Positions 8,934-17,644 are shown, numbered from the stretch's first letter. The stretch: 64,000 nt of DNA from Kribbella soli (GCF_004331345.1 NZ_SJJZ01000001.1:124001-188000), one strand, 5' to 3'. Translations and numbers: made by a program. Notes: generated by a model from the letters alone, not told the origin.

Positions 8934-8950
8934 TCCTCTAGCCTGAGTGA

Positions 8951-9676
8951 ATGCCCTTCGCCTCGCAGCCCGTACGACGGGTTGCCGCAGCGGAGGGCAT
9001 TCACATGTCCGGCCACTGGCCGCACACGATCCCGGCCGTCCGCCAGCTGCTGACCGACGGGCTCGATCTCGACCCGGGCGTCACGTTCCTGGTCGGCGAG
9101 AACGGCGCCGGCAAGTCCACGCTCGTCGAGGCGATCGCGGTCGCCTTCGGGATGTCTCCTGAGGGCGGCTCCACCGGCGCCCGGCTGACTACGCGTGCCA
9201 CCGAGTCGTCGCTCGCCGACGACCTGCAGCTGACCCGCGGCGCCGGCTCCAAGCGCGCCGGGTTCTTCCTCCGCGCCGAGACGATGCACGGGTTCTACAC
9301 CTACCTGGAGCAGAACCCGCGGCCGTCCGGCCCGCAGGACACGGCCTTCCACGAGCTGAGCCACGGCGAGAGCTTTCTGAGCCTCATCAACGATCGCTTC
9401 ACCCGCCAGGGTTTCTACTGCCTCGACGAGCCCGAGTCCGCGCTCTCGTTCTCCAGCAGCCTGGCGGTGGTCGGCGTACTCAACAGTCTCGCCGAGACCG
9501 GATCGCAGGTCCTGTGCGCGACGCACTCCCCGGTGATCGCGGCCCTCCCCGGCGCGACGATCCTCGAGGTCGGGGAGTGGGGCATCCGGCGTACGACGTG
9601 GGAGGACCTGGAGCTCGTGCAGAACTGGAAGGCATACCTACACGCACCCGAGCGGTACCTGCGGCACGTGCTCTAG
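8951..9676 (+). CDS. AAA-family ATPase (RecF/SMC-like single-domain)
   Basis: The 241-residue protein has Walker A GENGAGKST at about 50-58, a signature-like LSHGESFL near 136, Walker B YCLDEPESALS near 157 and a THSP histidine switch near 193. There are no membrane or coiled-coil segments, so it resembles the compact ATPases related to ABC and OLD proteins, whose roles are mostly unknown. The start at 8951 is the first ATG after the DUF6104 gene. Its stop overlaps the stop of the convergent arsR gene in a shared CTAG. Association with kgd is by position only. Confidence 0.8.
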   Translation: MPFASQPVRRVAAAEGIHMSGHWPHTIPAVRQLLTDGLDLDPGVTFLVGENGAGKSTLVEAIAVAFGMSPEGGSTGARLTTRATESSLADDLQLTRGAGSKRAGFFLRAETMHGFYTYLEQNPRPSGPQDTAFHELSHGESFLSLINDRFTRQGFYCLDEPESALSFSSSLAVVGVLNSLAETGSQVLCATHSPVIAALPGATILEVGEWGIRRTTWEDLELVQNWKAYLHAPERYLRHVL

Positions 9677-10023
9677 TCCGTGTGTGGCGGGCGGGTACGG
9701 CGTGGTGGGTCGGGGGCCAGGGTGCCGTCGGGGGCGATGTGCTCGAAGATCTGGTCGACCAGGTTCAGCACGTGCGGGTCGTCGACGGTGTAGATGTGCC
9801 GGCGGCCTTCGCGGCGCGCGGTGATGATCCCGGCCAGCCGGAGCTTGCCGAGGTGCTGGCTGGCGGTGGCGATACTGACGCCGACCCGCTCCGCCAGGGT
9901 GCCGACGTCGTACTCGCCCTGAGCGGCCAGCGACACCAGGTGCAGCCGGACCGGAGCGGAGAGCATGGCGAAGGTGCCCGCGGCGGAATCGAGCTGCGCC
10001 TTCGTCGGTTCACGGTTGGTCAT
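9673..10023 (-). CDS. ArsR-family winged-helix regulator
   Basis: The 116-residue protein has the ArsR/SmtB fold: FAMLSAPVRLHLVSLAAQGEYDV, then recognition helix VSIATASQHLGKLRLAGIITARREGRRHIYTV (landmarks). The CxC metal box of ArsR helix 3 is absent; there are no cysteines, so metal sensing would need other ligands or the ligand is not a metal. The ATG at 10023 is chosen because the domain starts about ten residues later. It is divergent from the cation antiporter, with a perfect 20-bp palindrome between them, so autoregulation and control of the antiporter are likely. Confidence 0.88.
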   Translation of the reverse strand: MTNREPTKAQLDSAAGTFAMLSAPVRLHLVSLAAQGEYDVGTLAERVGVSIATASQHLGKLRLAGIITARREGRRHIYTVDDPHVLNLVDQIFEHIAPDGTLAPDPPRRTRPPHTD

Positions 10024-10092
10024 CGCGCAGTCATTGTGACCGCTCAGGCGGTCTCCGGGCAGTGCGCCGGGCCGTCGTGAGGACGGTCTCAC

Positions 10093-10112
10093 ACTTTCGC
10101 AATTGCGAAAGT
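10093..10112. promoter_or_regulatory. Perfect 20-bp palindrome, probable ArsR operator
   Basis: ACTTTCGCAATTGCGAAAGT is an exact palindrome between the arsR start (10023) and the antiporter. It fits the dyad operators of dimeric winged-helix regulators. Because it spans 10093-10112, an antiporter start at the TTG at 10103 is unlikely. Confidence 0.75.
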
Positions 10113-10138
10113 ATCGAAACGGTGGCACGCTGGAAGGC

Positions 10139-11374
10139 GTGTTCCGAGCTCTCCGCCCTGTTCTGTTGCTGCTCCTGGCGGCGATCCCCGCGGTCGCCCT
10201 CCGGGTCACCGGCACCCATCCCCCGGCGCTCGCGTCGATCCTGATCTTCGGCGTTGCCGTGGTCGCCGCGTCGTTCGTGCTGGCCTGGGCGGCAGAAGCG
10301 GCGGAGATGGACATCTCGGGCGGTCTGGCGATCGCGCTGCTCGCGGTCATCGCCGTACTGCCGGAGTACGCGGTGGACCTCTACTTCGCGCACACCGCCG
10401 GCTCGAACCCGGAGTACGTGCAGTACGCCGCCGCCAACATGACCGGATCGAACCGGTTGCTGCTCGGCCTCGGCTGGTCCAGCGTCGTCCTGATCAGCCT
10501 GTACGTCGCTTCGCGGCGGAGCGGGCGCTCGGTCAAGACGCTCGTACTGGAGACCGGGTACCGGCGTGAGCTGGGCTTTCTCGCTGTCGCCGGTGTGGTC
10601 GCGTTCGTGATCCCGGTGACCGGCGAGATCCACCTGCTGCTGGGGATCCTGCTGCTCGCGTTCTTCGCGTTCTACCTGTACCGGGCGGCGATGTCGGAGC
10701 ATGACGACGAGCCGGACCTGATCGGGCCGGCGGCGACGATCGGCGCGCTACCGACGCTCCAGCGCCGGATCACGGTGACCGCGATGTTCCTGGTCTCGGC
10801 CGGGGTGATCCTGGCGGCGGCCGAGCCGTTCGCGGACTCGCTCGTCGCGGGCGGTCAGGCGCTGGGGATGGACCAGTTCCTGCTGGTCCAGTGGCTGGCT
10901 CCGCTGGCGTCCGAGGCGCCGGAGTTCATCGTGGCGATCCTGTTCGCCTGGCGGGGCAAGGGGGCCGCGGCGCTGGGTCTGCTGATCTCGGCCAAGGTGA
11001 ACCAGTGGACGCTGCTGATCGGGAGCCTGCCGATCGCCTACGGGATCGGCGGCGGGGGTGCCGCGCTGCACCTGGACGGGCGGCAGGTCGAGGAGTTCCT
11101 GCTGACCGCCACGCAGACGCTGCTCGGCCTCGCGATCCTGCTGAACCTGCGCTTCCCGCGGTGGGCGGCGTGGACGTTGCTGGGCCTGTTCGCGATCCAG
11201 TTCGCCGTACCGGGTCAGACCGGGCGCTATGTGATCAGCGTGATCTACCTGGTGCTCGCTGCCGGCGCGGCGATCCACAACCGCAAGCAGCTGGTCCCGA
11301 CGATCCTGGCCCCGTTCCGGCGTACCGAAGAGCCCGCCGACGCAGAGCGCACCGACGAGCTCGTCAAGGTCTAG
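10139..11374 (+). CDS. Sodium/calcium (cation/H+) antiporter-like membrane protein
   Basis: The protein has about 411 residues and 10-11 hydrophobic helices in two halves. Each half contains an acidic antiporter motif of the CaCA superfamily: VLPEYAVDLYF in the first and LAPLASEAPEFIVAI in the second, where E in PEY/APEF binds the cation. It should exchange Ca2+, Na+ or another cation for protons across the cytoplasmic membrane. The GTG at 10139 avoids a start inside the palindromic operator; GGAAGG lies very close, so a leaderless message is possible. The divergent ArsR protein probably controls it. Its stop overlaps that of the convergent WhiB-like gene in a CTAG. Confidence 0.82.
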   Translation: MFRALRPVLLLLLAAIPAVALRVTGTHPPALASILIFGVAVVAASFVLAWAAEAAEMDISGGLAIALLAVIAVLPEYAVDLYFAHTAGSNPEYVQYAAANMTGSNRLLLGLGWSSVVLISLYVASRRSGRSVKTLVLETGYRRELGFLAVAGVVAFVIPVTGEIHLLLGILLLAFFAFYLYRAAMSEHDDEPDLIGPAATIGALPTLQRRITVTAMFLVSAGVILAAAEPFADSLVAGGQALGMDQFLLVQWLAPLASEAPEFIVAILFAWRGKGAAALGLLISAKVNQWTLLIGSLPIAYGIGGGGAALHLDGRQVEEFLLTATQTLLGLAILLNLRFPRWAAWTLLGLFAIQFAVPGQTGRYVISVIYLVLAAGAAIHNRKQLVPTILAPFRRTEEPADAERTDELVKV

Positions 11375-11676
11375 CTCGCCTGCTGCTCTTCGATGATCGG
11401 GCGGGTACGGCGTTCCTGCGGGCCGGGGCGGCCGCGGCGACGGCCGGCGAGGAACTTCTCGCCCGCGGCGGTGCCGGTGAACTTGGTCCGGCGGGCCCAC
11501 TCGCGGCATTCCTCGATCACCGGGCACGACGTCAGGCAGATGGCCTGGGCCTTCCGCTGCTCCCACGAGCTGGCCGTCTCGTCGTACGACGGCGCCTGAC
11601 CGACACACGCGGCCTTCGCCATCCAGTTGTCGGCCGGGTCAACAATCACCGTCAAAGTAGGCCTCATGGGCTCCAT
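11371..11676 (-). CDS. WhiB-like iron-sulfur protein with AT-hook and no GVWGG turn
   Basis: The 101-residue protein has four cysteines spaced C24-X22-C47-X3-C51-X5-C57, the [4Fe-4S] ligand pattern of the WhiB family in its CX3C variant. The G[V/I]WGG turn that follows in most members is missing (TKFTGTAAGEKF instead). A basic RRRGRPG AT-hook-like motif lies near 80-86, as in WhiB7-type proteins. The ATG at 11676 has AGGAG close by; another ATG at 11667 is possible. Two dyads lie upstream at 11747-11783. It is probably a redox- or nitric-oxide-responsive DNA-binding protein, but lacking the turn its contact with sigma factor may differ. Confidence 0.8.
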   Translation of the reverse strand: MEPMRPTLTVIVDPADNWMAKAACVGQAPSYDETASSWEQRKAQAICLTSCPVIEECREWARRTKFTGTAAGEKFLAGRRRGRPGPQERRTRPIIEEQQAS

Positions 11677-11746
11677 CGCTCCTCGTCGATCGGGCGGATC
11701 GTAGGAACAGAGTGACCCCGTCGCGTTGCCCCGGTGCGACGCCAAT

Positions 11747-11783
11747 GTTTCAGCCGTGAAACGTCACACCGGTTCGGTGTCAC
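11747..11783. promoter_or_regulatory. Two adjacent dyads upstream of the WhiB-like gene
   Basis: GTTTCA-N4-TGAAAC (11747-11762) is an exact dyad. It is followed directly by GTCACACCG-GTT-CGGTGTCAC (11763-11783), which matches in 8 of 9 pairs. They lie 71-107 bases upstream of the WhiB-like start and just 17 bases beyond the GNAT stop. They could be operators or a terminator for the GNAT transcript. Confidence 0.4.
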
Positions 11784-11799
11784 AGATGTGCCGCTGGCA

Positions 11800-12303
11800 C
11801 TATCTCCGGATCAGCCGGATCTCCCGCAGGTCGAAGTACGGGTCGTGCTTGCCGACGCCGTCGGGCTCGAATCCGTGCCGGTGGTAGAACCGCTGCGCCC
11901 GCTCGTTCCCCTCGAAGACCCAGAGGAAGGCCGGCTGCTTGCCGACGGCAACATCGAGCAGCCGGGCGCCGAGGCCGGTCTTCCAGAACGCCTGGCGGGT
12001 GTAGATCGCCTCCAGCTCGAACGGGACCGGCGCGTCCTCGTCGCGCCCAGGCCCGGTGCCGACGAAACCGACCACCCGGTCCTGCAACAAAGCGCCTGGA
12101 TCCGGGTTCAGGGCGATCCAGCGCGTGTCCCCCTCGCCCAGCCGGGTCGCCCAGCGCTCGGTACGGCGATCAATGTCGGAGGTCCGCTCGAGCAGGAGCT
12201 CGGCCGGCACCAGACCGGCGTACGCGTCCCGCCAGCACAACAGATGGCACCACGCGGCCGCCTCGGCGTCCTCGACCGTGGCGGGCCGGATCTCAGGCTG
12301 CAT
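11800..12303 (-). CDS. GNAT-family N-acetyltransferase
   Basis: The 167-residue protein has the GNAT fold: IRPATVEDAEAAAWCH at the N-terminus, VVGFVGTGPGR as the central strand, ELEAIYTRQAFWKTGLGARLLDVAV as the acetyl-CoA-binding strand/helix (here KTGLGARL replaces the usual RxxGxG/A), and ERAQRFYHRHGFEPDG as the C-terminal motif. The acceptor is unknown. Its ATG abuts the stop codon of the MDR oxidoreductase without a gap, so the two are one transcriptional unit. Confidence 0.88.
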   Translation of the reverse strand: MQPEIRPATVEDAEAAAWCHLLCWRDAYAGLVPAELLLERTSDIDRRTERWATRLGEGDTRWIALNPDPGALLQDRVVGFVGTGPGRDEDAPVPFELEAIYTRQAFWKTGLGARLLDVAVGKQPAFLWVFEGNERAQRFYHRHGFEPDGVGKHDPYFDLREIRLIRR

Positions 12304-13272
12304 CTAGACAGTAAAAACGATCTTGCCGAACACGTCGCCCGCATTCATCTTCTCGAAGCCGGTGCGGGCCTCGGCGAGCGGCAGGACGGTGTCGATGTGC
12401 GGTGAGATCCCGGCGTTCGCCATGAACTGCACCAGCTCGGCGAGCTCGGTCCGGGTGCCCATCGTCGAGCCTTGCACCCGCAGCTGCAGGAAGAAGATCC
12501 GGTTCAGCTCGGCCGACTTCGGCGCCTGGCCGCTCGTCGCGCCGGAGATCACCAGCGTGCCGCCCTGCTTCAGCGACTTGAGCGAGTGCGACCACGTCGC
12601 CTGCCCGACCGTCTCCATCACCGCGTCGACCCGCTCCGGCAGTCGCGCCCCGGACTCGAACGCTTCGTGGGCCCCGATCTCGACCGCCTTGGCCCGCTTG
12701 CCCTCGTCCCGGCTGGTCGCCCACACCCGGATCCCGCCGGCCCGCGCCAGCGTGATCAGCGCCGTCGCCACGCCACCACCCGCACCCTGCACGAGGACCG
12801 TGTCACCCGGCTTCAGCCCCGACTGCGTGAACAACATCCGGTACGCCGTCAGCCACGCCGTCGGCAGGCACGCAGCCTGCTCGAAACTCATCCCGGCCGG
12901 CTTCGGTACGACGTTCCGCGCCGGTACGGCGACCTTCTGCGCCAGCGTGCCCTGGTACCGCTCGCTCAGCAGCGACCGCTTCGGGTCGAGCGTCTCGTCG
13001 CCCTTCCACGCCGGGTCCGAGACCACCGCGTGCACGACGACCTCGTTCCCGTCCGGGTCCACGCCCGCCGCGTCACACCCGAGGATCATCGGCAGATTCT
13101 GCTCAGCCAGCCCGACCCCCTTCAACGACCACAGGTCGTGGTGGTTGAGCGCAGTCGCCCGTACGTCGATCGTCACCCATCCCTCGGGCACCGTCGGGTC
13201 GGGCCGCTCCCCCACCTCCAACGCGGCGATCGGGTTGTCGGCGTCGAACTTGGCGGCATAAGCAGCAAGCAT
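12304..13272 (-). CDS. Zinc-independent MDR-family quinone oxidoreductase-like protein
   Basis: The 322-residue protein belongs to the medium-chain dehydrogenase/reductase family. It has a GroES-like N-terminal domain (ALNHHDLWSLKG, MILGCDAAGV) and a Rossmann domain with VLVQGAGGGVATALITLA near 155. The catalytic-zinc Cys/His set of alcohol dehydrogenases is not obvious, and the structural four-cysteine loop is absent, so an NADPH-dependent quinone or enone reductase is more likely. The start at 13272 (MLAAYAAKF) is the family N-terminus. It is first in a two-gene unit with the GNAT gene; a structured repeat lies upstream. Confidence 0.85.
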   Translation of the reverse strand: MLAAYAAKFDADNPIAALEVGERPDPTVPEGWVTIDVRATALNHHDLWSLKGVGLAEQNLPMILGCDAAGVDPDGNEVVVHAVVSDPAWKGDETLDPKRSLLSERYQGTLAQKVAVPARNVVPKPAGMSFEQAACLPTAWLTAYRMLFTQSGLKPGDTVLVQGAGGGVATALITLARAGGIRVWATSRDEGKRAKAVEIGAHEAFESGARLPERVDAVMETVGQATWSHSLKSLKQGGTLVISGATSGQAPKSAELNRIFFLQLRVQGSTMGTRTELAELVQFMANAGISPHIDTVLPLAEARTGFEKMNAGDVFGKIVFTV

Positions 13273-13365
13273 GCGGACCACCCTATGCGGTGGTCCGCAC
13301 AGAGTCAGTTACCGAACTCACCACCCCACCCCTCGCCACCGCCCCCGGCCCCGCCTCCCACCGCG

Positions 13366-13481
13366 CCGCATTTCCCTGGTCGACCAGGGAAATTGGGGGT
13401 TCCTGACCCTTAACCAGGGTCACAAACCCCCAACGGCGTTGGTGGACCAGGCAAATTGCTGGGTGGGCCAGGCAAATGGGG
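13366..13481 (-). repeat. Structured intergenic repeat, copy A (inverted)
   Basis: This 116-base unit is the reverse-oriented partner of 22917-23033. Aligned without gaps, 84 of 116 positions match by my hand count. It contains a perfect 24-bp palindrome (13370-13393), a second hairpin with arms GGGGGTT/AACCCCC plus TGACCCT/AGGGTCA (13395-13431), and two copies of CCAGGCAAAT. The 16-base core AAGGGTCAGGAACCCC (minus strand, 13411-13396) is identical in both copies. It lies between malic enzyme and the MDR gene. Confidence 0.75.
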
Positions 13482-13509
13482 CGGGGCGGTCGGGGGAGGC
13501 GGGTGGGGG

Positions 13510-14709
13510 TCAGGCTCGGGCTACGCCGTCGGTTTCGGCGGCGGCTGCGACCGCGGCGGCTACGGCCGGGGCGACGCGCTCGTCGAAGGGGGACGGGATG
13601 ATGTAGTCGGGGCGGAGGTCCGACTCCGAGATCAGGCTTGCCAGGGCATCGGCGGCGGCGAGTTTCATACCTTCGGTGATGCGGGAGGCGTTCGCGTCGA
13701 AGGCTCCGCGGAAGATGCCGGGGAAGGCCAGGACGTTGTTGATCTGGTTCGGGAAGTCGGAGCGGCCGGTGGCGACCACGGCGGCGTGCCGATGCGCGAT
13801 GTCCGGGTGCACCTCGGGGTTCGGGTTGGCCAGCGCGAAGATCATCGCGTTGTCGGCCATCTGCGCGACGGCCTCCTCCGGGACGGTGCCGCCGGAGACG
13901 CCGAGGAACAGGTCCGCACCCGCGAGCGCGTCGACCAGCCGGCCGGAGATCCCGCCGGTGTTGGTGTCCCGGGCGAGCGACAGCTTCACCGGGTTCAGGT
14001 CGGCACGGTCCTCGTGCAGCACACCCTTGCTGTCGACGACCGCGAGGTCGCCAACCCCTGCCTGCAAGAGGATCCGGGCACACGCGACCCCGGCCGCGCC
14101 GGCTCCGGAGATCACCACGCGGATGTCCTCGATGGACTTCCCGGTGACTCGCAACGCGTTGCGGAGCGCGGCGAGTACGACGACCGCCGTACCGTGCTGG
14201 TCGTCGTGGAAGACCGGGATGTCCAGCCGCTCCTTCAGCCGGCGCTCGATCTCGAAGCAGCGCGGCGCGGAGATGTCCTCGAGGTTGATCCCGCCGAACG
14301 ACGGCGCCATCCGCGCGACCGTGTCGACGAACTCGTCCACGTCGGTGCAGTCCAGCGCGATCGGCACCGAGTCGACGCCGCCGAACTCCTTGAACAGCAG
14401 GGCCTTGCCCTCCATCACCGGCAGCGACGCGGCCGGGCCGATGTCGCCGAGGCCGAGGACCGCGGTGCCGTCGGTGACGACCGCGACCACGTTCGACTTC
14501 CAGGTGTAGCGGCGTACCAGCGACGGGTCTTCGGCGATCGCGGTGCAGACCCGGGCGACGCCGGGCGTGTACGCCTTCGACAGGTCGTCGGCGTCGTTGA
14601 CGTGGATCGAGGACGTGACCTCGATCTTTCCGCCGCGGTGCAGTTCGAAAACGGCATCGCCGGCGTACTGATCGGAGGGAATGGTGGGCTCAACAGCCTG
14701 GGCGACCAT
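13510..14709 (-). CDS. NAD(P)-dependent malic enzyme
   Basis: The 399-residue enzyme converts malate to pyruvate and CO2 with reduction of NAD or NADP, feeding pyruvate and reducing power. Motifs include the catalytic-Tyr segment AYTPGVA near 46-52, the Lys-containing EGKALLFKEFGG, the metal-binding IPVFHDDQHGTA, the Rossmann VVISGAGAAGVACA and the downstream NPNPEV. This is the short bacterial form without the phosphotransacetylase domain. The start at 14709 gives the family N-terminus. It is a single gene. Upstream, GTTCGA-N10-TCGAAC (14757-14778) is a possible operator. Confidence 0.95.
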   Translation of the reverse strand: MVAQAVEPTIPSDQYAGDAVFELHRGGKIEVTSSIHVNDADDLSKAYTPGVARVCTAIAEDPSLVRRYTWKSNVVAVVTDGTAVLGLGDIGPAASLPVMEGKALLFKEFGGVDSVPIALDCTDVDEFVDTVARMAPSFGGINLEDISAPRCFEIERRLKERLDIPVFHDDQHGTAVVVLAALRNALRVTGKSIEDIRVVISGAGAAGVACARILLQAGVGDLAVVDSKGVLHEDRADLNPVKLSLARDTNTGGISGRLVDALAGADLFLGVSGGTVPEEAVAQMADNAMIFALANPNPEVHPDIAHRHAAVVATGRSDFPNQINNVLAFPGIFRGAFDANASRITEGMKLAAADALASLISESDLRPDYIIPSPFDERVAPAVAAAVAAAAETDGVARA

Positions 14710-14915
14710 ACGGGGACCCTTCGGGGGAAAATCGAGCGGAACGTGCGGTGGTGGGCGTTCGATGAGGGTGCGTCGAACGGCGCCGTTGCCAGGGGGTCAC
14801 CCGTCAGTCGAGTAAACCACAGGCCCACTGGTCTGCTCTGTGAGGGCCACCACAGGAGCCTGCGACGGTGACGATCGAGTCTCGTCGGGAGTCGACAGCC
14901 GACACGCGGTTGCTT

Positions 14916-14932
14916 GCTGTGTCAGGATGCGG
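14916..14932 (+). promoter_or_regulatory. Shared promoter-like motif, first ABC cassette; 14710-14993 gap
   Basis: GCTGTGTCAGGATGCGG (14916-14932) recurs at 17628-17644 with one change (A for G at the tenth base), each time 45-62 bases before a substrate-binding-protein start. CAGGAT/CAAGAT resembles a TAnnnT -10 box, with CCGACA 18 bases upstream here. The rest of the 284-base gap shows only the malic enzyme promoter side and no gene. Confidence 0.5.
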
Positions 14933-14993
14933 GAATCCAGCCTCGGTACCGTCCGGGCCGGCGTTCCACAACCAGTGTCGAGGAGTACCAGCG

Positions 14994-15842
14994 ATGAACA
15001 TCGTCTCCACCCTCCGCAAGAGTCGCCTGACTGTCGCCGCTGCATCGGTGGCGGTGTTCGCGCTCGCGCTATCGGCCTGCGGCAACGACTCGGACAGCGG
15101 TGGAGGAGGCGAGGACAAAGCGAAAGCCGCCGGCATCACCTTGGTGAAGCCCGGCAAACTGACGGTCTGCACGCACCTGTCCTACAAGCCCTTCGAGTAC
15201 AAGGAGGGCACCAAGGTGGTCGGCTTCGACGTCGATCTGCTCGACCTGCTCGCCAAGGACCTCGGCATCGAGCAGGAAGTGATCAGCATCGAGTGGGCCC
15301 AGGTCACGTCCGGCGCCGCCTACCAGGCCAAGAAGTGCGACATGGGCATGGGCGCGATGACGATCAACGCGTCGCGCAAGGCCGCGATCGGGATCAGCGA
15401 CCCGTACATGGACGCGACCCAGGTCCTGCTGGTGAAGAAGGGTGCGCCGTACAAGTCGCTCGAGGACCTGAAGGGCAAGAAGGTCGGCGTCCAGGCCGAC
15501 ACCACCGGTAAGGACTACGCCGACGCGGCGTCGAAGAAGATCGGCTTCGAGGTCGTGGTGTTCAACGATCTCGCCCTCCAGACCAACAACGTCAAGTCGG
15601 GCCGCGTCGACGCCGCCATCAACGACAACGGCGCGCTGTACAACTTCGTCACGTCGAACCCGGACACCGAGGTGACGGCCGAGTTCAACACCGGCGAGCA
15701 GTACGGCTTCGCGGCCAAGAAGGACGACCCCAGCGGCACCAAGCTGCTGACCAAGTTCAACGAGCTGCTGGCCAAGGCCAAGTCCGACGGCACCTACAAC
15801 CAGATCTTCAAGAAGTGGTTCGGGGTGGAGCCGAAGAAGTGA
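14994..15842 (+). CDS. Polar amino acid ABC transporter substrate-binding lipoprotein (cassette 1)
   Basis: The 282-residue protein starts with a lipoprotein signal peptide ending in the lipobox ALSAC (Cys29). The mature part is a type-3 periplasmic-binding fold ([48 protein letters not shown]). Such proteins capture polar amino acids such as glutamate or cystine outside the membrane. Gly/Ser/Asp-rich residues after Cys29 form a tether. The ATG at 14994 has GAGGAG upstream. Its stop overlaps the permease GTG in GTGA. It is first in an operon with one permease and one ATPase; the exact substrate cannot be read. Confidence 0.93.
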   Translation: MNIVSTLRKSRLTVAAASVAVFALALSACGNDSDSGGGGEDKAKAAGITLVKPGKLTVCTHLSYKPFEYKEGTKVVGFDVDLLDLLAKDLGIEQEVISIEWAQVTSGAAYQAKKCDMGMGAMTINASRKAAIGISDPYMDATQVLLVKKGAPYKSLEDLKGKKVGVQADTTGKDYADAASKKIGFEVVVFNDLALQTNNVKSGRVDAAINDNGALYNFVTSNPDTEVTAEFNTGEQYGFAAKKDDPSGTKLLTKFNELLAKAKSDGTYNQIFKKWFGVEPKK

Positions 15843-16663
15843 CGGTCTCCGACGCGGTAGTCGAGAAGCGCCGCGGGCTCAGCCCGCGGCAACGGGCCCA
15901 GCGCTCGCGCGGCATCCAGTACGCCGTCCTGATCGTCATCGTCGTGGTGGCGGCCTTCACCGCCAACTGGAGCCAGATCGCAGAAGTCTTCTTCAAACCG
16001 GAGTTCGTGAAGTCCGCGTTCACCAGCGGGCTGCCCGGAGCGTTCCTGAAGACCATCGAGTACACGGCCGGGGCCTTCGTCATCGGCCTGCTCGGCGGCA
16101 CCCTGCTCGCGTTGATGCGGCTCAGCCCGGTCGCGCCGTACCGCTGGCTCGCGACGGCCTACATCGAGTTCTTCCGGGGGCTGCCGGCGATCGTCGTGTT
16201 CGTGGCGTTCAGCCTGCTGCCGTTGGCGTTCGCCGACCTGGTCATCCCGCTCGACCCCTACGGCACCGTCTGGCTGGCGCTCGGCATCGTCGCCGCCGCC
16301 TACATGGCCGAGGTGATCCGGGCCGGCATCCAGGCGGTGCCGAAGGGGCAGATCGAGGCCGCCCGGTCGCTCGGCATGCCGGCCGGCGTCGCGACCCGCA
16401 AGATCGTGCTGCCACAGGCGTTCCGGATCGTGCTGCCGCCGCTGGCCAACGACCTGATCCTGCTGGTGAAGGACTCGTCGCTGGTCTTCATCATCGGTAC
16501 CTCCGCGGCGGCGTACGAGCTGACCGGTTTCGGCCGCGACCTGGCCAACACCGAGTCGAACCTGACTCCGCTCGTCACCGCCGGCTTCTGCTATCTGATC
16601 ATCACCCTGCCGCTCGGCCTGCTGGTCCGCTGGCTGGAGGCCAAGGCTGCGAGGGCACACTGA
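15839..16663 (+). CDS. Polar amino acid ABC transporter permease (cassette 1)
   Basis: The 274-residue inner-membrane protein has a basic cytoplasmic N-terminus and about five helices. The EAA loop that docks the ATPase is [23 protein letters not shown] near 160-182 (EAA...G signature). The GTG at 15839 overlaps the preceding stop by four bases and preserves the operon; a GTG 24 bases upstream would overlap more. Only one permease is present, so a homodimer is expected. Its last base pairs overlap the ATPase start by one base. Confidence 0.92.
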   Translation: MTVSDAVVEKRRGLSPRQRAQRSRGIQYAVLIVIVVVAAFTANWSQIAEVFFKPEFVKSAFTSGLPGAFLKTIEYTAGAFVIGLLGGTLLALMRLSPVAPYRWLATAYIEFFRGLPAIVVFVAFSLLPLAFADLVIPLDPYGTVWLALGIVAAAYMAEVIRAGIQAVPKGQIEAARSLGMPAGVATRKIVLPQAFRIVLPPLANDLILLVKDSSLVFIIGTSAAAYELTGFGRDLANTESNLTPLVTAGFCYLIITLPLGLLVRWLEAKAARAH

Positions 16664-17418
16664 TGGCGCTGGTGGAGATCCAGAACCTGCACAAATCGTT
16701 CGGCAGCAACCACGTCCTGCGCGGTATCGACTTCACGGTCGAGGAGGGCGAGGTGGTCTGCGTGATCGGGCCGTCCGGCTCGGGCAAGTCGACCCTGCTG
16801 CGTTGCGTCAACCTGCTCGAGGTACCGCAGCAGGGCCAGGTCTTCGTCCGTGGTGAGGACATCACCGACCGGGACTGCCACCTGGACGCCGCCCGGCAGC
16901 AGATCGGCATGGTGTTCCAGCAGTTCAACCTGTTCCCGCACCTGTCGGTGCTGGACAACTGCACGGTGGCGCAGACGACCGTACTGAAGCGCAGCAAGGC
17001 CGCGGCGGAGCAGATCGCCCGGGACACCCTGGATCGGGTCGGCCTGAGCGACAAGGTGAGCGCCTATCCCATGCAGCTGTCCGGTGGGCAGCAGCAGCGG
17101 GTGGCGATCGCCCGCGCGCTGTCGATGGACCCGGCGCTGATGCTGTTCGACGAGCCGACGTCCGCGCTCGACCCGGAGCTCGTCGGCGACGTGCTCACGG
17201 TGATGCGCAAGCTCGCACTCGACGGTATGACGATGCTCGTCGTCACCCACGAGATGGCGTTCGCGCGCGAGGTCGCGGACCGGGTCGTGTTCATGGACGC
17301 CGGCGTCATCGTCGAGCAGGGCCCACCCGCCGAGGTGATCGGCAACCCCAAGGAGGAACGCACCCGCACCTTCCTCCGCCGCGTCCTCGACCCAACCCAC
17401 GTCGAACCGACGCCCTGA
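16663..17418 (+). CDS. Polar amino acid ABC transporter ATPase (cassette 1)
   Basis: The 251-residue ATPase has Walker [10 protein letters not shown] near 35-43, the [15 protein letters not shown] signature, Walker [15 protein letters not shown] and the THEM histidine switch. This is the GlnQ/GltI family powering amino acid uptake. The sequence is closely similar to the ATPase at 19640, as expected if the two cassettes arose by duplication. It is the last gene of the operon and is followed by a 22-bp inverted repeat. Confidence 0.95.
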   Translation: MALVEIQNLHKSFGSNHVLRGIDFTVEEGEVVCVIGPSGSGKSTLLRCVNLLEVPQQGQVFVRGEDITDRDCHLDAARQQIGMVFQQFNLFPHLSVLDNCTVAQTTVLKRSKAAAEQIARDTLDRVGLSDKVSAYPMQLSGGQQQRVAIARALSMDPALMLFDEPTSALDPELVGDVLTVMRKLALDGMTMLVVTHEMAFAREVADRVVFMDAGVIVEQGPPAEVIGNPKEERTRTFLRRVLDPTHVEPTP

Positions 17419-17428
17419 CCCACCGAGG

Positions 17429-17492
17429 CAACTTTGAGAAGCCACCAACCATTTTCGCGCCGCGATTCTGGTCGGTGGCTTCTCAAAGTTGG
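17429..17492. repeat. Long inverted repeat between the two ABC cassettes
   Basis: CAACTTTGAGAAGCCACC (first part of 17429-17450) is matched in inverted orientation by 17470-17491, 21 of 22 pairs, around a 19-base loop. It starts 11 bases after the ATPase stop and could terminate cassette 1. The motif TTTGAGAAGCCACCAACC is related to TTGAGCCCCCACCAACCA in the repeats at 55824-55872, so it may belong to a dispersed family. The rest of 17493-17627 is G-rich with no gene. Confidence 0.6.
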
Positions 17493-17627
17493 ACCGTTGG
17501 GGGGCGGAGGGGGGCGGGGGGGCGTCGTTACGGTGTGTGGTGGGGTGGCGACTGGGGGGTGGGATTGAGGCGGGACGGCTACGAATCGGTCTCTGTTCGG
17601 GGTTGGTCCGTGCACGCTCTGCAGGGC

Positions 17628-17644
17628 GCTGTGTCAAGATGCGG
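17628..17644 (+). promoter_or_regulatory. Shared promoter-like motif, second ABC cassette
   Basis: GCTGTGTCAAGATGCGG matches 14916-14932 at 16 of 17 bases and lies 44 bases before the second substrate-binding-protein start. CAAGAT could be the -10 box. Conservation in front of both cassettes suggests common regulation or descent by duplication. Confidence 0.5.

Noticed and set aside
14757..14778. GTTCGA-N10-TCGAAC near malic enzyme as an SOS box
   Set aside because: Wrong half-site order and spacing for LexA; kept only as a possible operator.
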